Part shown: positions 6,653-12,278 of the stretch, in pieces
Layout: every line of letters starts with the position of its first letter
Position numbering within the stretch: the stretch's first letter is position 1
Source of the DNA: an uncultured archaeon
GTDB taxonomy: Archaea; Nanobdellota; Nanobdellia; Woesearchaeales; CAIVOO01
Assembly: GCA_903907555.1 (NCBI GenBank)
Contig: CAIVOO010000044.1
Location: 1-21,277, forward strand
Length of the DNA: 21,277 bases
Direction of reading: 5' to 3'
The notes under the pieces: model-generated
Seen by the model: the letters and a program-made list of their open reading frames with translations, nothing else
Databases searched by the model: none
Told to the model about the DNA's origin: nothing
Translations under genes and position numbers: made by a program

Positions 6653-8698
6653 TAATTTCGCCTTCTTCACGACAAAGAATGCTGTGTTTTTGCTTTCTTC
6701 ATTGATTTCAGAATCAGTTATTTCTATTTTCTTGTCGTAAATAGGACCGTCAACCACTAAACTTTCATACTCCCCGCCTTCTCCAGCAACATTCAGCCCT
6801 GATTTTTTGTTCAACATAGCTAATTTGTCAACATCCTTCGCAGTTATCTCTCTTCCAAGCCAGCTTTTGTCAAGCCCTTCTGCAGCTATGCTTGATAAAA
6901 TGAATTTGAATCCAGAATCAAGTATTTCACGAAGCTCTGTCTCCTGATTGATGTGCCATAATGGAGAGAATATTTTTAATCCGACTTCATCGCAAATCTT
7001 CTCAATTCTCTCTCGCTGATAATTGGAATACAATGCTCCTGTAACTATCCCTTCAATTTTATACGTCTTTTTAGCTTCAACAATAGCTCTTTTTAAGTCT
7101 TCAAGCTCTTTCTCTTTTTCACCAACTGTTTCTTGCTCAATTAATGGTATGCCAAGAGCTTCTGCCTGCAGTTTAACCAAGTCAATGTTTGGTGTATGGA
7201 ACATGTAAGATGCAGGATTCTTGCTTTTCAAAGTTATCAAACAAGAAATCTTGTAGTTCTGCCGCTGCATTACATAAAGTGCGTAATTTGAATCCTTGCC
7301 AGAGCTGAATAAAACTCCTAGCTTCAGGTTATGCTTTGGATAGAACTGGCGCAGATATTCTGATTTGTACTTTTCTTTAGCTAATTTTCCTATTGCTTTG
7401 TCAAAATTGCTTCCATACTGCGCTGCCTTTTTCTTTCGGAATGCGAATTCCTTTTGCAATCCCATGTCTGAAGCCACAAGCCTTAGAATGTATTTCTCAA
7501 CCCCATCTTTCAATTTAAGCTCAGGCATTATTCTTAAGCAATAAGATATTAGCTCCTTGTCTAAAAATGGAACTCTTAATTCGAGAGAATTATACATTGT
7601 AATTACATCATCCCTGTACAAGTCGCGTTCATACATCTTCAAAAGCCCTGAATAGCATTCCTTATTCACATCAGAAGAATCCTTATGCCTTTTGTAGCCT
7701 GCAAATATCTCTTCAGAGCCCAATCCAGACAATATTACCTTGCAGCCATCCTTTTTTGCCTGTTCGCAGGCTGCGAAGAATGTCAAAGCAACCCCTGCTT
7801 TCACAACATTGCTGTCCTCTATCAAAGGAATTATGATTTTGAGATATTTTTTCACTTCAGATAATTTTATTTTGATAATCTTCAGCTTGAATCCGTACTC
7901 TTTAGCAACTTTTTCTGCATAAACCAAATCTTCAGGAGTTTTCAAGTCAGGAGAGTCTAAAACACAAGTATAGCAGGTGAAATCCTTGCCCAGCTTCTGC
8001 AAAATCAATCCAATAGTTGTTGAATCAACCCCTCCTGAAAATAATAAAGCTAATTTTTTGTCAGGAATCCTCTTTTTTACAGAATTTGTAAGAAGTTCAT
8101 CAACTTTTTTCTTTATTTTCTGTTCAGAATCATTGATTAAAGGAGCAAGTTTGAAGAATTCTCTCCCTACAAACTCAAGATTGTTATTTTTTACATTGTA
8201 CTTGAGTATTTTTCTTGGATTAAGCTCAACAATGTCGACAAATCCTATATTTTCGAGAGCTTTTTTCTCAGAAGCGAAGGCAAATCCTTCTGCATGCGAA
8301 TACCAGACAGGTTTCACTCCAACACTATCACGCGCAACATACAAGTCATCTCCAAGCCAGTATGCAAATGCGTAATCGCCGTCAAGCTCCTCAATAATTG
8401 AAATGCCTTTCTTGTCAAGAAGTTTCAGCAAAAGCTCTGCATCATTGCCAGCATTTAAAGAATATTTGTTATTTAATTCCATCCAATTATAAATCTCGCA
8501 GTTCGCTGCAAGAACTCCTTTTCCGATTATCGGCTGTTTTACAAAGCTGACTACAGAATGCAGGCAATGCCCTATGCAGCTGTTTGCCTTGATATAAACA
8601 TCCTTATTGTCATTGCCCCTGCTTTTCAAAACTTCAAGAGCTGCCTCTACCTTAGAAACAGCATTCTCTGCATTGAAAACCCCAACAATTCCGCACAT
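6635..8698 (-). CDS. Asparagine synthetase (glutamine-hydrolysing) fused to diphthine-ammonia ligase
   Basis: A 687-residue fusion of two ATP-using amidating enzymes. Residues 1-185 are a class II glutamine amidotransferase domain (MCGIVGVFN, with Cys2 as presumed nucleophile after Met removal) that would release ammonia from glutamine. Residues 200-450 are an asparagine synthetase domain: PP-loop SGGVDS (221-226), SGLGSEEIFAGY (324-335), RVPFLDKEL (near 375-383) and EKYILR (near 401-406). Residues 457-687 are a full-length Dph6/ATP_bind_4 domain: a second PP-loop LFSSGKDS (464-471), YSNYQRERIE (near 557-566), and the signature EGGEYE (640-645). Dph6 uses ATP and ammonium to turn diphthine into diphthamide on elongation factor 2. 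The glutaminase part differs from E. coli AsnB: GHERLSIVD is GHCLHSVVS here, losing the glutamine-contacting Arg, and NGEIYN is NCEIYN. A TATA-like box lies at 8717-8727, within the 41 nt after the trmB-like gene. Confidence 0.9.
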   Translation of the reverse strand: MCGIVGVFNAENAVSKVEAALEVLKSRGNDNKDVYIKANSCIGHCLHSVVSFVKQPIIGKGVLAANCEIYNWMELNNKYSLNAGNDAELLLKLLDKKGISIIEELDGDYAFAYWLGDDLYVARDSVGVKPVWYSHAEGFAFASEKKALENIGFVDIVELNPRKILKYNVKNNNLEFVGREFFKLAPLINDSEQKIKKKVDELLTNSVKKRIPDKKLALLFSGGVDSTTIGLILQKLGKDFTCYTCVLDSPDLKTPEDLVYAEKVAKEYGFKLKIIKIKLSEVKKYLKIIIPLIEDSNVVKAGVALTFFAACEQAKKDGCKVILSGLGSEEIFAGYKRHKDSSDVNKECYSGLLKMYERDLYRDDVITMYNSLELRVPFLDKELISYCLRIMPELKLKDGVEKYILRLVASDMGLQKEFAFRKKKAAQYGSNFDKAIGKLAKEKYKSEYLRQFYPKHNLKLGVLFSSGKDSNYALYVMQRQNYKISCLITLKSKNPASYMFHTPNIDLVKLQAEALGIPLIEQETVGEKEKELEDLKRAIVEAKKTYKIEGIVTGALYSNYQRERIEKICDEVGLKIFSPLWHINQETELREILDSGFKFILSSIAAEGLDKSWLGREITAKDVDKLAMLNKKSGLNVAGEGGEYESLVVDGPIYDKKIEITDSEINEESKNTAFFVVKKAKLSDKSI

Positions 8699-8716
8699 AT
8701 TTGCCAGAAAAAGGCT

Positions 8717-8727
8717 TTTAATATAAA
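8717..8727 (-). promoter_or_regulatory. TATA box for the asparagine synthetase-Dph6 gene
   Basis: TTATATTAAAA on the minus strand, centred about 24 nt before the ATG at 8698. The gene can therefore be transcribed apart from the upstream regulator gene, which ends at 8740. Confidence 0.5.
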
Positions 8728-8739
8728 AAAGTAGGTGTC

Positions 8740-9480
8740 TTATTTAGGGATATAAGCATCCTTCCATAGAATCTCGAAGAATTTCTCATAAGCGCTTGAG
8801 ATTTGCGGATTCTTTATCCTTATGACCCATGGGTTTTCGCACCACAGGACAAGAGCCACTTCGCTTCCGCAGACAAATGTTGACACGCTTGATTCATAGC
8901 GCTGCGGCAATGCCTTAGCTTCTGTAAATGGCATAGTATTAAGGAATGTTATTCTCTCAACAGCATTAAAATTGTAGATATGCTTCATCACAACCTTCTT
9001 TGCAATTCTTTTTTTATGGTAATGCATTATGAAATTCTTCACCATCTGCGGAGCTTGAGGCGGAATCCCGTAAACCAGTATTGGTTTGTTGTACTCCAAG
9101 AATTCTATGAACATATTGTGGATTGCCTGCACACCCTTGTATATTGCTGCCTCGCTGCCCTGGGTTGAGAACTGCCTCGCAAGCTGGAACTCTGGAAGCA
9201 TCTTCCTGAAAGCCAGCTCTTTCTCGTTCAGCAAAAGAAGGAGAGTTTCAGGAGCGCAGGCATTATAGTACTTTTTCTTGTCCTTGACAATGAAAGAAAT
9301 GACACCTTTTGATACAAGCTTATCAACACTGTCATAAACATTAGTCCTGTGAATCATGGCATAATCAGCTATGGCGCCAGTAGTGCAGTCGCCAAGCTCA
9401 AGGACTGAAAGGAAAACAATTGCCTCGTTCCTTGTGAAGCCAAGCCCTTCAATAACATTTATTCTTCGCTCATCCACCAT
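8740..9480 (-). CDS. TrmB-family transcriptional regulator
   Basis: A 246-residue regulator. Residues 8-75 form a winged helix-turn-helix of the TrmB type (GFTRNEAIVFLSVLELG, then a helix-turn-helix with HRTNVYDSVDKLVSKG, then a wing ending KDKKKYYNA). A short helix (about 80-105) leads to a C-terminal alpha/beta domain of unknown ligand. TrmB proteins in Archaea usually sense sugars or other metabolites and repress or activate nearby genes, often including their own. Here a perfect inverted repeat (9512-9539) sits just upstream of its TATA box, between it and the divergent tRNA-Pro promoter. The asparagine synthetase-Dph6 gene follows 41 nt downstream on the same strand. Ligand and targets cannot be read from the sequence. 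Confidence 0.88.
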   Translation of the reverse strand: MVDERRINVIEGLGFTRNEAIVFLSVLELGDCTTGAIADYAMIHRTNVYDSVDKLVSKGVISFIVKDKKKYYNACAPETLLLLLNEKELAFRKMLPEFQLARQFSTQGSEAAIYKGVQAIHNMFIEFLEYNKPILVYGIPPQAPQMVKNFIMHYHKKRIAKKVVMKHIYNFNAVERITFLNTMPFTEAKALPQRYESSVSTFVCGSEVALVLWCENPWVIRIKNPQISSAYEKFFEILWKDAYIPK

Positions 9481-9501
9481 GAGGATATTATGGAATATCA
9501 G

Positions 9502-9510
9502 ATATATAAA
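9502..9510 (-). promoter_or_regulatory. TATA box for the TrmB-family gene
   Basis: TTTATATAT on the minus strand, centred about 26 nt before the ATG at 9480; leaderless spacing. Confidence 0.6.
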
Positions 9511-9511
9511 T

Positions 9512-9539
9512 ATGTGTTGTCTCCCCTGCTACAACACAT
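9512..9539. promoter_or_regulatory. Perfect inverted repeat, candidate operator
   Basis: ATGTGTTGT (9512-9520), a 10-nt pyrimidine-rich spacer, then ACAACACAT (9531-9539): a perfect 9-bp inverted repeat. It fills the space between the TATA boxes of the divergent trmB-like gene (9502-9510) and tRNA-Pro (9539-9546), where a dimeric regulator would touch the BRE/TATA of both. Autoregulation by the TrmB-family protein is an inference from position. Confidence 0.6.
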
Positions 9540-9546
9540 TTAAAAA
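9539..9546 (+). promoter_or_regulatory. TATA box for tRNA-Pro and downstream genes
   Basis: TTTAAAAA, centred about 29 nt before the tRNA 5' end (9572). It touches the right arm of the inverted repeat. Confidence 0.5.
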
Positions 9547-9571
9547 GACATATTAATCTCTATATTCAACT

Positions 9572-9670
9572 GGGGCTGTAGTCTAACCTGGTTATGATTG
9601 GCCCTTGGGGTGGGTCAGATCCCGGTTCAAAGACTTCGATAAAAAGAAGCTGAAAGTCCGGGCAGCCTCA
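9572..9670 (+). tRNA. tRNA-Pro(GGG) with a 25-nt intron in the T-loop
   Basis: The acceptor stem is GGGGCTG/CAGCCTC (one G-T wobble), with discriminator A at 9670. The D arm is GTC/GAT with a GG-containing loop. The anticodon stem is GGCCC/GGGTC and its loop is TTGGGGT, with anticodon GGG at 9607-9609. The T stem CCCGG (9621-9625) pairs with CCGGG (9658-9662). The sequence between them is 32 nt instead of 7; removing 9632-9656 restores a perfect T-loop, TTCAAAT. The tRNA is 99 nt as transcribed and 74 nt when spliced. CCA is not encoded. The nucleotidyltransferase gene begins 17 nt after the tRNA and is probably co-transcribed. Confidence 0.9.
9632..9656 (+). other. Noncanonical tRNA intron at position 59/60 (T-loop)
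   Basis: A near-ideal bulge-helix-bulge. The 4-bp central helix is TTCA (9626-9629) with TGAA (9651-9654). The 3-nt bulges are AA|G (9630-9632) and AG|T (9655-9657), cut between their second and third bases. An inner hairpin CTTC/GAAG (9634-9637 with 9646-9649) has an 8-nt loop, with an A.C mismatch next to the 5' bulge. Introns at 59/60 are known mainly from some Crenarchaeota. Confidence 0.82.
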
Positions 9671-9679
9671 TATTTAAAA

Positions 9680-9684
9680 GAGGT
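9680..9684 (+). promoter_or_regulatory. Shine-Dalgarno site between tRNA-Pro and the nucleotidyltransferase gene
   Basis: GAGGT lies 3 nt before the ATG at 9688 and 10 nt after the tRNA end. Spacing is short, but there is no room for a separate TATA box at the usual distance, so the mRNA is likely generated by tRNA 3' processing. Confidence 0.5.
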
Positions 9685-9687
9685 AAT

Positions 9688-10449
9688 ATGAAAGCTTGGG
9701 AAAAAGCATTGAGAAAATTTTTGAAGGACTGGGAGAAAGAGGATTATGTTCTTGCAGCAATGGCTACTGGCAGTTATGTCGCCGGAACCGCAACAAAATT
9801 TTCAGATATTGATGTTCATATAATATTATCAGATAAAACAAAATGGAGGGAGCGCGGCAACAAGATTGTTGATGGATATCTTATAGAATATTTCGCCAAT
9901 CCAGCCAGGCAGTTGAAAAAATACCTGGCAGAAGATTACAAAGATAATACGAGAGTAGATGCAACAATGTTCATGACTGGAAAAGTCATTTTTGACAAGA
10001 CAGGCGTGATGGATAAATTAACGAAGCAGGCAAAAGTTTATTTCTTCAAAAAATTCAATAAACCTGATAAAACGTGGATTGAGCTACAAAAATATGGCTT
10101 GTGGGATAAAATTGATGGATTGAGAGATTTGTCGCACAAGAAATCTCCAAGTTTCAAGCTTGTTTATTACAACACGCTGCATGCAATGCTTAAGACATAC
10201 ACAAAATATAAAAGGGCAGATACAGCAGCCCCTTCAAAGATAGATAGGTATTTCACAGAGCCAAGCTTCAGGACAGCTTATAGAATGGATGAATTTCCAG
10301 ACAAAAAGTTTGCAAGTCTTTTCATGAATTGTTTGCTAACAAAAAATGAGAAAACAATGCTCAAGGATATCGAAAGCTTATACACCCACATAATTAATAA
10401 AATGGGTGGCTTTAAAATAGATGGATGGAAAGTAAGATCTAAAATATGA
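9688..10449 (+). CDS. Nucleotidyltransferase-fold protein (DNA polymerase beta superfamily)
   Basis: A 253-residue protein with a minimal nucleotidyltransferase core near the N-terminus: G28-S29, then D40-x-D42 in TKFSDIDVHII, the metal-binding Asp pair of this superfamily. The rest (about 115-253) is basic and helical, with no recognisable second domain. Relatives include aminoglycoside adenylyltransferases and MNT-type enzymes; the actual acceptor (small molecule, protein or RNA) cannot be inferred. It follows tRNA-Pro by 17 nt with a GAGGT site. Its stop overlaps the MFS gene start by 4 nt (ATGA at 10446-10449), so the two are translationally coupled and may work together. Confidence 0.75.
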   Translation: MKAWEKALRKFLKDWEKEDYVLAAMATGSYVAGTATKFSDIDVHIILSDKTKWRERGNKIVDGYLIEYFANPARQLKKYLAEDYKDNTRVDATMFMTGKVIFDKTGVMDKLTKQAKVYFFKKFNKPDKTWIELQKYGLWDKIDGLRDLSHKKSPSFKLVYYNTLHAMLKTYTKYKRADTAAPSKIDRYFTEPSFRTAYRMDEFPDKKFASLFMNCLLTKNEKTMLKDIESLYTHIINKMGGFKIDGWKVRSKI

Positions 10450-11603
10450 AAAAAATATTCGGAATAAACAAGGATATCTTTTTGTTGGGAATAGTCAGTT
10501 TCCTGACTGATGTTTCCTCAGAAATGATTTTCTCTGTGTTTTCGATATTTGTCACAATAATTCTTGGGGCTTCGACGTTCATTTTGGGTGTTATGGAAGG
10601 TCTTTCAGACTTCGCTGCTTCATCTTTGGATTACGTCGCAGGTTATCTTTCAGACAAGACAGGAAAAAGAAAGCCTTATGCAATTATTGGCTATGGATTT
10701 TCTACATTAGCCAAATGCATTCTGCTGATTTCAAATTCAATTACAACAGCGTTTACTTTCAGGGTTGTTGAGCGTTTGGGAAAGTCTTTCAGGGGCCCGC
10801 CAAGAGATGCCTGGATTGGCTCGCTGTCGTCGAAGAAAACAAGAGGATTTTCTTTCGGAGTTCATAAGGCGCTTGACAAGTCAGGAGCAATAGTGGGCCC
10901 ATTTATTGCTTATTTCCTGCTGAGGTATCTTGGCGAAACAGCTTCAACATTCAAGCTGATGTTCTGGATTGCTTTAATTCCTGCAGCTTTGGCTGTTATT
11001 ATCCTGTTTTTGATAAAAGACAAGCCTTCAGAGCCTGTCAAGAAGGAGAACATATTCAAATCTTACAAGACTTTAAGCAAGGATTTCAAGCACTACCTGA
11101 AAACCTCAGGCATATTCTCTTTGGCTTACTTCTCATTCGGATTTTTATTATTGAAGGCTTATCTTGTTGGGTTCAAGATTGAAGATGTCGTGCTATTATA
11201 TGCTTTATTCAACATTGCATTTGTCATATTCTCTCCATTCATAGGAAAATTAGGCGACAAGATAGGAAGAAGGAAGATAATAATCTCTGAATACATAATT
11301 TACCTGCTGATGAGCATAGGATTCATATTCGCAGCAACAAAATGGCATGTTATAGTGCTGTTTGCCATGTTCGGAATATTCTATGCTATCGATGAGGGCC
11401 AGAGCAAGGCCTACATAACAGACATGGAGAAAGAAAAGAGAGCGACAGCTGTCGGAGTCTACAATTTTGCAACAGGATTAGTATACTTGCCGGCTTCGAT
11501 AATTGCAGGCTTTCTTTGGAAGCTCAATCCTAACTATGCTTTCGGATTCGCTGGCATAATTGCATTAATCTCACTCATATATTTTGTTTCTAAAAAGAAC
11601 TAA
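10446..11603 (+). CDS. MFS transporter
   Basis: A 385-residue major facilitator superfamily transporter with about 12 predicted membrane helices. The loop 2-3 signature is GYLSDKTGKRKPYAI (66-80), and the matching loop in the second half is GKLGDKIGRRK, after about 12 residues of an intervening helix. A conserved stretch, RVVERLGKSFRGPPRDAWIGS (106-126), is shared with a family of uncharacterised bacterial and archaeal MFS proteins. The substrate is unknown; the coupled nucleotidyltransferase hints at a small molecule or drug but does not prove it. There is no own promoter: the start lies inside the preceding gene's stop. Its stop overlaps the convergent DUF4405-like gene by 4 nt. Confidence 0.88.
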   Translation: MKKIFGINKDIFLLGIVSFLTDVSSEMIFSVFSIFVTIILGASTFILGVMEGLSDFAASSLDYVAGYLSDKTGKRKPYAIIGYGFSTLAKCILLISNSITTAFTFRVVERLGKSFRGPPRDAWIGSLSSKKTRGFSFGVHKALDKSGAIVGPFIAYFLLRYLGETASTFKLMFWIALIPAALAVIILFLIKDKPSEPVKKENIFKSYKTLSKDFKHYLKTSGIFSLAYFSFGFLLLKAYLVGFKIEDVVLLYALFNIAFVIFSPFIGKLGDKIGRRKIIISEYIIYLLMSIGFIFAATKWHVIVLFAMFGIFYAIDEGQSKAYITDMEKEKRATAVGVYNFATGLVYLPASIIAGFLWKLNPNYAFGFAGIIALISLIYFVSKKN

Positions 11604-11863
11604 GCCCTTTTTCTGAAAACAAACTGCTTTGTCATTGCTACAAGCCAGTTGAAATGCAGTATCAGGTGGAGTATAGCCAGCAGCACAAAAGCGATTCCGC
11701 TCCAGTCGTGTATAAAACTGATTGTTCTGATGGGAATAGAGGCATAATTCAATCCAACAGTCCTTAAAAACCATCCGGTCTTTAATACTCCTGTCAGCCC
11801 AACCAATATAAAAGAAATCGCCAGCAATATGTCAATAAAGTAGTTCAGTTTTATTCTGTTCAT
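11600..11863 (-). CDS. DUF4405-like small membrane protein with helix histidines
   Basis: An 87-residue protein with two to three hydrophobic helices (about 8-27, 45-70). The helix containing H52, H66 and H70 resembles the DUF4405/cytochrome b-like pattern, in which histidines could ligate heme. Heme binding here is an inference. The N- and C-terminal ends are basic (FRKRA). Its TATA box at 11886-11893 is centred about 26 nt before the ATG. The gene is convergent with the MFS gene (4-nt overlap) and lies after the zinc-ribbon gene with about 40 nt between. Confidence 0.7.
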   Translation of the reverse strand: MNRIKLNYFIDILLAISFILVGLTGVLKTGWFLRTVGLNYASIPIRTISFIHDWSGIAFVLLAILHLILHFNWLVAMTKQFVFRKRA

Positions 11864-11885
11864 TGAAATATATAGAAAAATTTGA

Positions 11886-11893
11886 TATATAAA
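11886..11893 (-). promoter_or_regulatory. TATA box for the DUF4405-like gene
   Basis: TTTATATA on the minus strand, centred about 26 nt before the ATG at 11863. Confidence 0.6.
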
Positions 11894-11905
11894 TCTTGTT
11901 AATGA

Positions 11906-12274
11906 TTAGTCGAACCACTCAGGATCATTCGTTGTTATTTGTATTTCTTTAGGCTTATTTGATACCTTGACAGGTGTTTTGGGTTCATATGAGTTTCTCA
12001 CCTGAACTTTTACGTTCGGATTGGAAGTGATGTCCCTAATTTCCATCCCTTTCTTGAAGCTTATTGCACCGCAGGACGAACAGACAAAGAAAGGCCCGTA
12101 TTTGCTTTCCTTAATCTCAAGCATTCTTCCGCAAGTGCATTTTATGTCTTCGAGCGATTCATTGATATGAGCCCTGCATACTGGAATATTCTGCCTGTTC
12201 TTTGTTGTTGCGTGCTTGTCGCAGAAAGGGCAGGCTGTTATCTTAGACTGCCCGTAAACTTTTCTTGAGAACAT
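11906..12274 (-). CDS. Two-zinc-site protein in the alaS operon
   Basis: A 122-residue protein with two likely zinc sites. The first is C15-x2-C18 with C33-x2-H36. The second is a CxC (C46, C48) with C65-x2-C68 in KYGPFFVCSSCG, resembling a topoisomerase-type zinc ribbon. The C-terminal third (about 80-122) is polar, rich in Pro, Lys, Asn and Thr, and probably disordered. No function is recognised; nucleic-acid binding is the usual role of such ribbons. It begins 4 nt after the AlaRS stop codon with no own promoter, so it is co-transcribed with alaS and might assist tRNA-Ala handling (inference only). Confidence 0.75.
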   Translation of the reverse strand: MFSRKVYGQSKITACPFCDKHATTKNRQNIPVCRAHINESLEDIKCTCGRMLEIKESKYGPFFVCSSCGAISFKKGMEIRDITSNPNVKVQVRNSYEPKTPVKVSNKPKEIQITTNDPEWFD

Positions 12275-12278
12275 AAAA

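Noticed and set aside
7740..8375. Plus-strand frames inside the asparagine synthetase-Dph6 gene
   Set aside because: Antisense to highly conserved catalytic motifs, with no recognisable protein features or start signals.
9502..9546. Inverted repeat as a rho-independent-type terminator for a plus-strand gene
   Set aside because: No plus-strand gene ends before it, and it lies between two divergent TATA boxes.
9572..9670. tRNA-Pro as a pseudogene with a broken T arm
   Set aside because: Both T-stem arms pair perfectly, and a bulge-helix-bulge predicts cuts that restore an exact consensus T-loop; decay would not leave this.
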